Shown here: one piece after another, positions 24,001-34,637 of the stretch | Layout of the letters: every line of letters starts with the position of its first letter | Position numbering within the stretch: the stretch's first letter is position 1 | Source of the DNA: Hydractinia symbiolongicarpus | Taxonomy: Eukaryota > Cnidaria > Hydrozoa > Anthoathecata > Hydractiniidae | NCBI RefSeq assembly: GCF_029227915.1 | Contig: NC_079875.1 | Span: 10,847,001 to 10,911,000 of the forward strand | DNA length: 64,000 bases | Direction: 5' to 3' | Position numbers and translations under genes: made by a program | The notes under the pieces: generated by a model | What the model was told of the DNA's origin: nothing | The model's input: the letters and a program-made list of their open reading frames with translations, nothing else | Database searches by the model: none

Positions 24001-27000
24001 GTAACCTTTCATTTATATACATAATGTATATAATATATACAAGCTGTTGTGTGATGTTTGAAATATTATGTGTTAGGATCATGCAATATAGCGAAAGAAC
24101 TAATTTTTGTAGAATTTGACTTTGCAACTTGTAAGCAATTTCTGTTTTTATATTCAAATGAGAAATTCAACTGACAATATATACAAAGCGTAAAATTGCC
24201 ACAAAGTTCATAAAATGTTATTAACCCTGCAATTTTTAAACATTTTCCTGGTTCTATTTTTGGTTTGCGAAGTTCTTTTCCTGCAAAAAGTTCTAAGAAT
24301 AAAGTACAGAAATTACTTATTTTTAAGATGCGTAAATTTAATTTCTTCTAATTTATGGTTTTGATATTTTCATGTAATATATAGTTTGTGGGAAAAGGCT
24401 GATGTTGTCGATTTAGAATAATTAAACACAACTGTTTTTTACATAAACTTTAGTGCATATGGCCATATTCAATACACCAAAAGGGCTACTTTGTTGATTT
24501 CGGTTTTATATATACTCTTTGTAATATTTTTTTCTTCTTTTTTACATTTTGGATTATATAAATATTGTTGCAGAATATTGTATTTAAAAAAAATGGAATT
24601 TTGCAAAGTTCAATTTTACTACTCAATATTATACATTTTATATACGTATATTCTTTGGGACAGGATGGTACGAAATAGACTAACATATATGATATTGGTT
24701 GTTTTTAATTTACAGGCTGTGCCGTATGAAACTTTAAGGTTAACATTTTGTCAGACAATGGCATAACATATACTGACAGAACTTATTTTTGTTGTTTTAG
24801 ACGTTATAACTTGAACTTCTTTTAACATATTACAGAAGACATACAGAAGGAGAATTAGATTTTGCATATTGCAAGGTTTTTTTTATATTTTGTATAAATT
24901 CTTACTGTGCAGGACTCTGCACAAAACACCGAAATGACTGATCCCCCTCTATTTATAAATTTAATGCCTTCCAAATTGCAGTTTTTTGAAATTTACAGTA
25001 CAAAATGCAAAATATCAAAAATACTGATTTTAGTTGAATCAGAAGTATTTTCTATACAATCATTCTTTTTTTACACTTTTGTGGAGAAAAAGCGTATGCA
25101 ATATCATCAAAATAACTGATTTTGTTGCAAACAGTTTTTCTTTTTCACATTTTGGATTGAAATATTGTTTTAGAGGGCATATATCAATAGGCATATATAT
25201 ATATACAAAAATAATTAAATTCTGCAAACTTTGAATTTGTCGTTCACCTCTCACCTTTTATATTTTGATTAAACTTTTGAGGAAAACCATAGGAATTATT
25301 TAGAATTTGTATTTTGTGTTGCAAATTTAGTGCAAAAATTGACATAAAATGAACTGTTAAATTGATTGTTGTTGTTTTAACATGAATTATGACACAAATT
25401 TTGTTTTTGCATACTCTGTTATCTTATATATATATATATATTCTATGTGAACATTTGTGACAGAGAACTATGTGAGATTTGAAATTTTGTGCAAGGTTTA
25501 TTTATCGTAAAACAGCATTCTAGTTGCTAAAAGGACTGATTTTTATTAGCTTTGGGTTTAAACACCTTTTTTTTAATTTTTTTTAACAGTTTGTCTAAGG
25601 TTTACTAAAGATATATTGTAATATATGCAATATATAACAAAAAGTTTTGTTACATTATAATTTATCCTTGCAATCAATTTCTTTAAACATAATTAATAAT
25701 TTCTGCCAAAGGCACAATTTATTGTTTATTTTCACATTTTGTGTCAACATTTCGCAGGATTTGTAATAACTTAGCTGATCTTAACATATACATTGACAAA
25801 GAGTTTTTTTACATTGATCAGCTTTTTTTGTATGTGACATTGTGATTGATTTAGATTTTATGAATGAAATGCCCTTTAAAATGCTTTGGTAAACTTTTTT
25901 CCAGATAATTTTTGCATTTTTAGAAGGTCAGTACAAGTAATTTTAGTAGATTTACTTTTTAAATGACACACAGTTGTTGGATACCTTCAATTTTTAGTCA
26001 TTTATATAATACGGCAAATTGTAAGCTTCGCACCTGCTGTATTGCTTTTTATGGACGTTTTATCTGTTACACGAATTAAATGAGAAATTAGTGGATTCTT
26101 CCACGGGAAAGAGCTAGTATTAGTAATAATATTATAGTATCAAAATGATTTTACTAGCAAAAAATTGTGCGAACAGCGATTGTACCTCTCTCCTCAAGAG
26201 AAACTGAACCGATCTTACAAAAACTAAAATATTGGAAACTGAAAAATAACCTTTTAGGAAATAAAAAAGTCCTATAAAATGATTAGCTTTAATAAAAGTT
26301 GCCTTATCTTATAATAAGTGCTATTTTTGCCCCTGATCACTCTTATGAAAATGACACAACTCTCAATACTACTCCTGCTGGTCTTTTTTGGGCTCTTTAA
26401 TGCTTGGGTGGGGGGGGGGGGGGGTGAGGGAGCTGATATTCAGCCTTCCCTCCGTAATTTTTAAAGTTGTTATACATTAGACATAAAACTTATCACAGCT
26501 GTTCCCCATGTCTTAAGTAACGACTTGGTCAAAATTTGCTGATGTAAGCATTTTTTCTAGTAATGGCATCAATTTTGCGGAAATGAATAAAATTAGCTTA
26601 AAATTGAGATTCGTAAAATATTTGTATAAATGGTTGGCATTTAATGACACCAATATTGCAAACGAAAAATAATGTAGCGATATATACTAAAAATTTTGTG
26701 TACTAACTTAATAAAAACTTGTAAGTACTTTTCTCAAAAAATAATCCTGCAAGATTTCACTCAAATCGAGAAATGGTTGTTTGGGCAACACTTTGGTGAA
26801 TTTTCCCAAATAATTTTTCCAGAAAATTAAAGCTAAGTTAAAGTTGGAAAAGTCACAAAAGGTATGAGTGCAGGAACATAAACAGTTTGGAAAAAAAGAT
26901 GACCCTTCCACCCACCAACACAAATGGAAGAAATATTGCACAAATAGGCCAATTCAATTGTATAATGCAGCGTTCCAAAACAACTATGCGTTACTTAACA

Positions 27001-30000
27001 ACGAAGTATACGAATGAATTACCTCTTCTTGTAATTTGTACTTGGAAAGGTATAATTCAGCATCATTGATGTATATGTTTACTAAATATCCCCAACAACC
27101 TAAATTACAATCGAGAGAAAAATATATCTGGTAAACTCTAAATTTTTTTTCGACAATGTATGCGTAAAATTATCGATCAAATGAATAAGGTTTTGTTTGG
27201 TTTTAAAATTAAAATCAGCCTATGGTCTAGTAAAATGTTCTAGTAAAATGTTCTAGTTCCAAAGACTTCCACGACATTTGGTGCTAGAGACTTCTGAGAA
27301 AAATACAATGAACAGTTGCTGTGATACTTAGTGACCGTCCAAGGACACTACTCTGTTGTTACAGAAAAGTACACTTTTTTTTTCCAAGTCAAATACTTAG
27401 ACAAGCATTTCTTTAACATATTTCACGGTGACAAATCACATCTAAACAATTTGATTATCCTAACCTGTTTTAACATTTTGCAATGTTACGAGGAGGTGTG
27501 TTTGTCTCGTGACTCGGCGATTAGCATACACAGCGTCTATCGAAAAAGGAATCCTAAAGCATTTCTGATATATAGATAAGCACTCTTCACGTATTGATGC
27601 TACATCTACCAATTTAGCTAAAATGTAAGGAACACATGAAAAAAAATAATGTAAATTAGATTAGAAAAAAGTATAGTTATTTGTGAAATCTTTTAACTTT
27701 TCGAGATAACAAAACAGTGCTAAATTATGTCCCAATCCTGCTGCGGCAGAATTTTTGCATGAACGTCTTTTTATCACAGGCGGTTGAAAGTTGTACTTTA
27801 ACCCTATTCGGTCCTGAGGCACGGACGTTTTTTTAATAACTCCTTAATGCTATGATGCATGGCTATGATACTTACTGAGTCATCCCTTTCAGAGGCTTTG
27901 ATATTGACTATTACTCGAAACTACGCCTAAAAATCTCTATGAAACCCGTATGCTAGGGAAAAAATTAGTGTGTCAAGTTTGATTCAATTTAAACAAGCCT
28001 ATGAAAAGTTATTGCGGGCGGGCGGAATCCATCCCCCCCCCCCCCCCCGGTTATAATATGTTCGAAAAACCCCGGACCGAATAGGGTTAAAATGGCAGAG
28101 TGAACATCATGAGAACAGACTGAGACTGCAGAGTCTGCTTTAATTTGGTCACTATTCGCTCTATTCTAAAAATTCTCCAAGGAAAAACACCCTACCTGTT
28201 AGGTTTTTAATTTTCTTCTAGTTAAAACATTCGGTGTTAAGCCTTTATACCTATACAGTTGGTATAATCCATCGTGAAATCAAGCGGTTAAAATTGTTTT
28301 AGGAACCTCAAGGTGACTTTACTTCCGCTAATGTAAACGTTCCTGGTTTAGCGTTTTTGGCCCCTTTCGCAAAAGATGTTTCCCCCAAAGTTTTAAAAAA
28401 AAGCTCATTCAGGATAGTTTTTTTCGGCAAAATATTTCAATTTGGGTGAACCGCAAAAGTTTTTTTCCCGCGAAATAAAAAAGGTTGTCAGGAAAGGTTT
28501 TCCCCCGCTAAATGATTATGCTTTATTGTGTTTCCAGCACAGACGACATATGAATTAAAAAAAATTATTTTTAACTTCTCCGGATTCTACAGTCCTACTC
28601 AATTTATCTCCCATTTCTGCCAAAACAGCCCTTTCCTCCGAAATAAAATGATTCTATGCTTAACTGCATTATAGTACTTGTTTTACATAAATAATATATT
28701 CTACAATTACGGTTTGCCGATAACTATTTACAGCCATTTGGTACAGTAATGCAATAATGTTTTAAAAATTTTAACATTTAATTTCCTCTGTTATTAATTT
28801 TGTCTTGTAAATAATAGCCTTGAAGGAGCTACAAATCGATAAGTGCACTCTCCGTCATATACGTCCCTTCCATCCTCACACTTTCAAATGACGGTGTGTA
28901 ATGAATAGACCACTCAAAAGATCAAATGCTAGAAATTATGCACACCTCAAAGCTTTGGACTTATTTATGAATAATTTGCAGTTGCAGTCTTGAAAAAAAC
29001 ATTTTCTTTTAGTATTCATTTTAGCCCTTGTCATTATACCTCCCTTTCAACAAGACCCCAATTTTAGTAGACGTCCGAAATTATAATCATTTTTAACAAT
29101 TAACTCTCCGGTGGAGAAAGGCTTATTCGATATTGGCCTGACCATTCAAAAGAAGTGGAAAATATCGCCATGATAAAATAAAATTTTTAAAAAAAGGTAC
29201 GCGTTGTCTAAAATTACATTCTTTTAGAAAACTTTCGTACGTCAGTTGTACAACGACCACAATCAAAACACATGTGACCAAGCGTACCAACAAATAATGT
29301 GCAACAATTTTTGTACACGAATTTGGATACACTATTTTCCAATTTGCTGGGCTTAAGCGAAAATCACCTATTCAATTTTCTAATCTCGGAGATAGGGAAA
29401 GACTAAAGGCATCTTGAGTTTGTTTATAGTGATATTTCTTTGAAGACATGACATATACCAACAATGACATGGTTACAAGAACTAAAAATTAGCAAGTCTG
29501 GATTTGGAACTATCTAATCAATATCTGATCCACACACACTGTAAAATTTGTGACCAGATAATTGTTAAATACGGCGAAATTGTGACTAGAAATTCCTTTC
29601 AGACGAATAAAAAATTTATCACCAGAAAAGTAAATGTAGTTCTTTGTTCGAAAGCGTTGGAATGGCTGCGAAAAATTGGCTAAATTTCGGCCAAGCAAAA
29701 AACAACAAGCAGAAAACACGTATTTGCTGTCAAATGTAACAAAAGCTGTTTAATTTTAATATTCAAGGTTTAAATCATAAAGATACATACTGTTGTTCTT
29801 AAGTATTTCTTCAATTGCTTGTTTGTTGCAAGTTCTGTTGCCACCTAAAAATTAAATACTGAATTCAATATCAAAGTAACGAATTAACAATTGGATTGGT
29901 TACTACAATGTATTAAAAGAAATTGTAGTTTTAATTTGCTACTGTGCTGTATTAGGATGTGAAGAAAAAAAACTTTTAAGACCACATTATAACTGACAAA

Positions 30001-31430
30001 ACATTGATTACAGATGTGTAGTTCCGATAAAACGCTATTCACACATGCCGGTTTATAGCATATGGAATTACAGAATAATTGCACCGGTACTGATACAGGT
30101 CCTGGAGATTTAAAGCTGATATTAACAACAATTTAAACAAGGTTTGTATATAGCCAAGTAAGCTAAAGCCCTCCGTAAAAATATTAAAAAGGTCTAAATG
30201 ATAGAGCTTTGGAGAAATGATTATTTGTTGGGAGGAAATAAAATATTTTGTGAGGGATTGTGTATGTTTCAATTACGTCTGAGTGATATTTAACTTTTTA
30301 CTGTTCCTTATAAACTTTCAATATGATCAAAGAGCTTACCTTTCTCGACGTCAATGGCCTAAAGAATAAAGGAACACGCTAATACAAATGAGATAAAATA
30401 TATGTTTATCAAACTTCCTACGTCAACTGCTCTTTGCATCATTTAAAACTTTCACCTTAATCCCTGATAAATAAGCATTCAACAACAACGACAAAGCAAT
30501 GATAATAACCACGACAGTCACTAAGACAACAACGACTATAACTACGACAACAAAACGAGAACAACGACGACAATGACAGCAACAACGACAACGACAACAA
30601 AAAATAAGCAAAAAAGTAACCAGAAAAGCAATCACAAAAAACTTAGCAAATTAAAAACATAGCATAGCATTGATTCAAATTGTCATATTAAATGCTATAA
30701 TTGAATGCGGAATAAACTTCACGTAATTACATTTGACAAAATGCTGTTGAAATTAGTTGCATCCGCTACTAAGATAATTTGTGTGTAGAAACTGTTGAAT
30801 GAAAAGCAATGTTTTTGGATGGCATTCTTTTAAGAATAACAAAAAGATGTCGCATCTGCTCAATATATCGTTTGCTTAATTATTAATACTTAACCTTTAC
30901 AACATCTAATCGACTTTCGTCCACCAAATTGGACGTTAAATTTCCAGACAGCACCAAATGTCTAGCATTCATCGCATCTTCTAAGATATATTACTTCCTA
31001 AAGTTTATGCTACTGTTATGTTAAAAGCGTTTAGAAGTTCCAGAAGTTGAAAGGCATAAACTTTATTAGGTCTTTTGAAATTTACGTCGACACATTTATT
31101 TCAGCATCTGCGTGAGCGTTAACCTGTTTGCTGCACACAGTGAAGTGGGTCAGCTTGCAGATCAAGTGCCCGTGACTATGAATCGAACACCTCTCACCAC
31201 TGTACAGTGTGTTGGCGATGCACAAAGTCACATTTGCTTCAGGTAAAACAAAGATAAAGTTTCCTGTTTGCATCTTCTAAGCGAGGTTTTAATTCATTTA
31301 TTCCTTAGAAATAAAGTTATATCAAACATTGCAGAGAAAAAAATCAAAAATTTAAGGATTTTACCTGGAGATCCAACGCAGCATTGGTCAACATTAGAAA
31401 ACTAATCAACATATACTTTGCAAGTACCAT
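17870..31430 (-). CDS. SEFIR-domain receptor A (IL-17-receptor-like)
   Basis: Thirteen exons on the minus strand join in frame to 551 codons: 31365-31430, 30340-30358, 29791-29844, 27465-27617, 27023-27099, 22430-22547, 22196-22228, 21789-21827, 21517-21555, 20906-21235, 20379-20600, 18141-18484, 17870-18031. Exon 1 is a signal peptide (MVLAKYMLISFLMLTN...). The ectodomain (about residues 23-255) has scattered Cys, a GCWGYLV block and a VTQIPSG block. One transmembrane helix lies near residues 258-280. The cytoplasmic SEFIR region starts near residue 310. SEFIR domains are known to mediate adaptor contacts in IL-17 receptor signalling; the ligand here is unknown. Gene B is its divergent paralogue. 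Exon 22196-22228 is the least certain. No clear counterpart of gene B exon 6 was found, and skipping it keeps the frame. Confidence 0.85.
18141..18484 (-). CDS. SEFIR receptor A exon 12: SEFIR domain, second half
   Basis: A 344-nt exon, phase 1 in and phase 0 out. It begins EHTSSKHRPYEFALKLITAM and includes FIPLYLTSYDKAITLIPSFL, as expected for the strand-plus-helix second half of a SEFIR domain, then a Lys-rich tail with CSEGDCDK. It lies inside tandem-duplication copy 2. Confidence 0.85.
20152..20179 (+). mobile_element. Helitron-like 3' terminus (fragment)
   Basis: GTGGATTCTCCCAC is a short hairpin followed 10 bases on by CTAG and then T, as at Helitron 3' ends. It resembles the 3' end at 26091-26117. 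No matching 5' TC terminus was seen between here and the duplication edge at 20035, so this is probably a truncated element. Confidence 0.5.
20379..20600 (-). CDS. SEFIR receptor A exon 11: SEFIR domain, first half
   Basis: A 222-nt exon, phase 1 to phase 1. It contains TRVMILNRPGC, an amphipathic helix LLDTLMRDLALVLKAYG, the strand IDVKLSLLEQ and the strand CDYVLILFTEHNK. This order of strand, helix, strand, helix and strand matches the N-terminal half of SEFIR folds. Length and phase are identical in gene B. Confidence 0.85.
20906..21235 (-). CDS. SEFIR receptor A exon 10: membrane-proximal and transmembrane exon
   Basis: A 330-nt exon, phase 1 to phase 1, beginning GFSEIKNSMSKVCKHF. A hydrophobic run (IIVVSIGGLLIILILVVF) followed by basic residues gives a type I transmembrane helix and stop-transfer signal. 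It is strongly similar to gene B 50089-50433. Confidence 0.9.
22583..26117 (+). mobile_element. Non-autonomous Helitron-like element (~3.5 kb)
   Basis: The left end is A|TCTCTATAAAATACTAAG and the right end is a hairpin (GTGGATTCTTCCAC, 26091-26104) followed by GGGAAAGAGCTAG|T. This gives the 5'-TC...hairpin-CTRR-3' structure and A/T insertion site typical of Helitrons, with no target-site duplication. No Rep/helicase ORF is visible. The interior is AT-rich with degenerate repeats such as CACATTTTG-TG/GA strings near 23746, 24544, 25149 and 25731, and many CTGATTTT strings. It lies within the gene A intron between 22547 and 27023, about 35 bases from the 22547 exon edge. Confidence 0.65.
27465..27617 (-). 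CDS. SEFIR receptor A exon 4: ectodomain
   Basis: A 153-nt exon, phase 1 to phase 1, that opens with KLVDVAS and contains two Cys in the pattern EEC(6)KC. It aligns with gene B exon 4 (45477-45626), which is one codon shorter. Part of the extracellular ligand-facing region, inferred from its position between signal peptide and transmembrane exon. Confidence 0.75.
27798..28090. mobile_element. TTAA-flanked MITE, copy 1
   Basis: Perfect 13-bp inverted ends (CCCTATTCGGTCC at 27802-27814 and GGACCGAATAGGG at 28074-28086) are bounded by TTAA on both sides, as with piggyBac-type targets. The interior holds a long C-run near 28032-28048. It lies in the gene A intron between 27617 and 29791. Confidence 0.75.
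28888..29030. repeat. Interspersed repeat, copy 1
   Basis: The stretch with GTGTGTAATGAATAGACCACTC, AATTATGCACAC and TTATGAATAATT is matched in order by 58248-58440. Diverged, no ORF; probably an old transposon fragment. Confidence 0.5.
30480..30612. repeat. ACAACG-rich low-complexity repeat
   Basis: Imperfect ACAACGACGAC-type microsatellite in intron 1 of gene A. Any ORF across it is compositional. A similar tract lies at 39690-39770. Confidence 0.7.
31365..31430 (-). CDS. SEFIR receptor A exon 1: signal peptide
   Basis: Sixty-six nt, phase 0 out, ending CAG|GTAAAATC. The hydrophobic core is flanked by Lys/Tyr at the N-side and ends near NAALDLQ. Gene B exon 1 matches it in length, phase and end sequence (DIQ|GTAAAATC), which fixes the start ATG for both. 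Confidence 0.8.
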
Positions 31431-32620
31431 TGTAAGCTCTCTGTATCCTACAGCCTTTAATCACGCACAGTCTTTACTTATGTCTCTCTTTTCTATTTTT
31501 TAATATTTTTAAGTTAGAAACTATAAGGCGGTAACTATAGCAACAGCTTATACCAATATAGGTGATTAAGGTTTTAATTATCCTAGGAATCTTTTCAATG
31601 CTACAATTTTCTCTAACGTCATTCATATCATAATCCTTTCAAGTAATTTTAGGATAGAAAAACATTGCGTGTTTCAAATTTCGTTACAGTTGCAAACGGT
31701 ACCCACTAGGCGCTAATCAGCATTAAGTTAGTAAATGAACAAATAATGATAACTAGGGCTGAAATAATTTTGAGCATTTACACTACTTAGTATAAAACTA
31801 GCGCTACTAAATTACTCACTTGCAAAGTTGAATCAAAAAATAAAATCGCCTTACTTTGCTGTGTCTGTAAGTGTCAGCAGCATGTTTATTCAGAAATTCG
31901 GAATTAAATTATTACTTGGCGACAAATACTTTTTTTTTGTTTGTTGCACTTTTGAAAACAATAACAAAATTATATAAATTGCTTAATAAAGAGTCATTTT
32001 ATTTTTACCACAATTTTTTTTATAAACCATAGGTATTATAAGAATTTAAAAAATATTGCACCGTTTATATCCTAAAAGCATTTCCAATTAAAATAATTAC
32101 CGGTTGATATATGGCGATAACCAGAGCTAAATATAAAAAAAATAACCTTTGGAACTTGCGGTAACTAGCTCTAACTAGCGCCAAAATAAAAAGCAAAAAC
32201 GTCTCTATTAGAAAGAAAGTAATCTCAATGTTATTTCCTGCTAATTAGTGTTAATTAATACCTGTAGGTATACGTTTTTTAGGGTAAATTCTATGGGAAG
32301 TGTCAAAGGAGTGCATTTTCACATCCCTTAAAAACACGACCACTTAATCTTACTTTCCACCGGTTTCTGTTTACTTAGAGTTTATAAGGCGATGATTTAC
32401 CGTAGTTCTGAACCAGAAAATCAAGAACTTGATGGAAAACGGGCATGCTATTTAAATTAGGAGATCAAAAGTAAGGGCCATTTAGATTATCTGTTACTTA
32501 TCTATCACTCATTATGTGGTCTAACTAATATGAGGGAATTAAAAGAATTGCTCCCAAATAGTCTCTTAATGTTACATTTATTTGTTACTATTCTCTAGCT
32601 ACGTTTTGCATCCTTTTGCA

Positions 32621-32977
32621 TCATACCCTGAATGTTGCAAACGCCACCTTTGTATGTAATAACAATTTGTAACGTCGCAAAAATATACTTTTGATGTAAT
32701 CATTTACATTTGATGTGTCGCAAAGAAAAAAAGGATGGCAAGACAAAACTAAAATTTTTTCATGTCGTTTATGGTAAGACAAACAACGGCATTTTCTATA
32801 AAACGCTTTTTCATCAACATTTACAAGTCTACAACCAATGTATGGCAAGATATGCGAAAATTTATTTTTAAAAGGCATTGGCGATTTTAAATACTTTGTA
32901 TTGACTTGAATTTCTGTTGTCATACTTAGCACAATCACGAACGCCATTAAAAAACAAAATGACAGCAAGAAAGTCAT
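32621..32977 (-). CDS. Hypothetical small secreted protein, 118 aa
   Basis: The single-exon ORF begins with a hydrophobic segment that fits a signal peptide (MTFLLSFCFLMAFVIVLSM). The mature part contains five Cys (GC, KCRC, SCHPFFLC) and is basic near its C-terminus. A TATA-like TTTATATA lies on the minus strand about 120 bases upstream (33098-33106). I recognise no family. It may instead be a chance ORF, or the first exon of a longer gene, since AGG|GTATGA at its end could be a donor. Its place between two receptor genes is noted without implying a ligand. Confidence 0.3.
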   Translation of the reverse strand: MTFLLSFCFLMAFVIVLSMTTEIQVNTKYLKSPMPFKNKFSHILPYIGCRLVNVDEKAFYRKCRCLSYHKRHEKILVLSCHPFFLCDTSNVNDYIKSIFLRRYKLLLHTKVAFATFRV

Positions 32978-34614
32978 GCTTATGTCACCAATTCTTCTGT
33001 GGGGTTATCAGAAACTTGGAATTTGTCCAAAAAATCACTATCTGCTTAAAGTTCTAGAATTCGGTTTACGTTTTTGACAGTAAACATTTTGTTCGTGTAT
33101 ATAAAGAAAGGGTCATCGATGAAGCATTCCCACAGCGTTACAGACCTGGTACGGACGGTATTTTAGTAGTCTTAGTAAATGCACGAGTAAGAGGGTGCTC
33201 ATTTACAGTCCATTCCTGTGCCATGGTGTTGTTCGTATACTACATCAACAGTTAATAAATAGTATTTGGAGGAAGAGGAGGAGAGGACAATTTCTAAGAA
33301 AGCCTTTGGGTTCCCTTTATGTAAGAAAGTAATGACTTTATCAGAGGTTGTAATATATGATCTATTAATGCTAACATGTTTTTGTTGCATATAAGCTCAG
33401 TGTTGGATCTCCAAATTTTATAAGGGTGTACGTTTTATGTATGACAAATCTTGCGTGTTGATTGGGAGGATAAATAAATTATGGGTATGTTCTTAGAGAT
33501 TATGATTTTGTACAAAAGGGAATCTGCAGGGCCTGAAGATTTGATTCTATCGTGAATCAATTTCACTACCCGGAAAAAAAGTTGCAAAAAGGCGTCTGAT
33601 GAAACCCTTGTTTCTTAGGTCATCCCTTACCCACGCAACATCTCTTCTCTGCATACGTTACTGTATCTTCTTAACGATGATGTTAAGGCATAAATTAAGG
33701 TTTAGTGTATATACATATGTTACAGTTGTGTAGAAATGTGCTTCGCTATAACGTTTTTTATATTTATTTGTTTTTTAAAGCTTTTTGATAAATAAAATAA
33801 CGATCATTTTAGTTAGGTATCAGTTTCGAAGCGAAGTCTCTTTTTTGTAGAAGTAAAACTTCGGTAATGTTCATTGCGTGACTACCACATATAAATTTTA
33901 CATCGGTAATAAAACTTGATGATACCAGAAGAAGTTATCGAGCATGTTTGTTGTTCATCAGCAAAGGTATAAGATTCCACTTTCTTTGATTGATTAATAT
34001 TTCAATTGAAGGTATTTGTGCTGTTTTTTATTGTATTAAAACTGTCCTTTGATGGATCTAACAAGCTTTTAAGCCTATACAATAACTTCGGAATAAGTAA
34101 AGAATATAAAATAGGAATATATATCGCAGAGAAGTCACAAAATCAAACCTAAATCTCAAGGAGAGAAAATTTTGCAGCGGATTTTTTTTCGTACGATTTT
34201 GTGTGTGTGTTTTTTCAATTGTGGCAGTGTTGGGTTTTTTAGACGTGTAAAGGACAGAATTTGGTAAATGTCATTTTGGTAAATGCCATTAACATTATCA
34301 TATTTAAAGGGTTTTATTAGGTGGTTGTTCCTAGAAGTAAATAATTCGCTTTTTGGAAGGATTAAATTTTAATGTATTTTTAAGTTGAACTTTGTCCCGT
34401 CGCTGACCATCATTTGAAGACCTGGAAGGTGGTGGTCATTAAGAAGATGTCATATGCATATACGATACTACCAGTACGTTATCAACAAATGTACTGATTG
34501 AGATTTTTTTAAATTTCCTGCGTAAGCATTATATAGAATTGTAGATAATATCTCTGTCTAGCACTTGAACTCAAACTAAAGCTATAAAATAGTATGCCAC
34601 TGTATAAAACAGAT

Positions 34615-34637
34615 AGGTACGGTAGATTACCGTACCT
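34615..34637. repeat. Short perfect inverted repeat
   Basis: AGGTACGGTA (34615-34624), loop GAT, TACCGTACCT (34628-34637). Function unknown. Confidence 0.5.

Noticed and set aside
26708-26941. Possible gene A exon 6 (minus)
   Set aside because: The best acceptor gives the wrong phase and similarity to gene B exon 6 is slight; recorded as a finding instead of an exon.
30423-30635. ORF rich in Val, Cys and Arg
   Set aside because: Translation of the ACAACG microsatellite only.
31082-31273. Possible tRNA-like or SINE piece (TGTTCGATTCA string) and minus-strand ORF
   Set aside because: A- and B-box-like strings are too close together and no tRNA fold is possible; the ORF has no paralogue in gene B intron 1.
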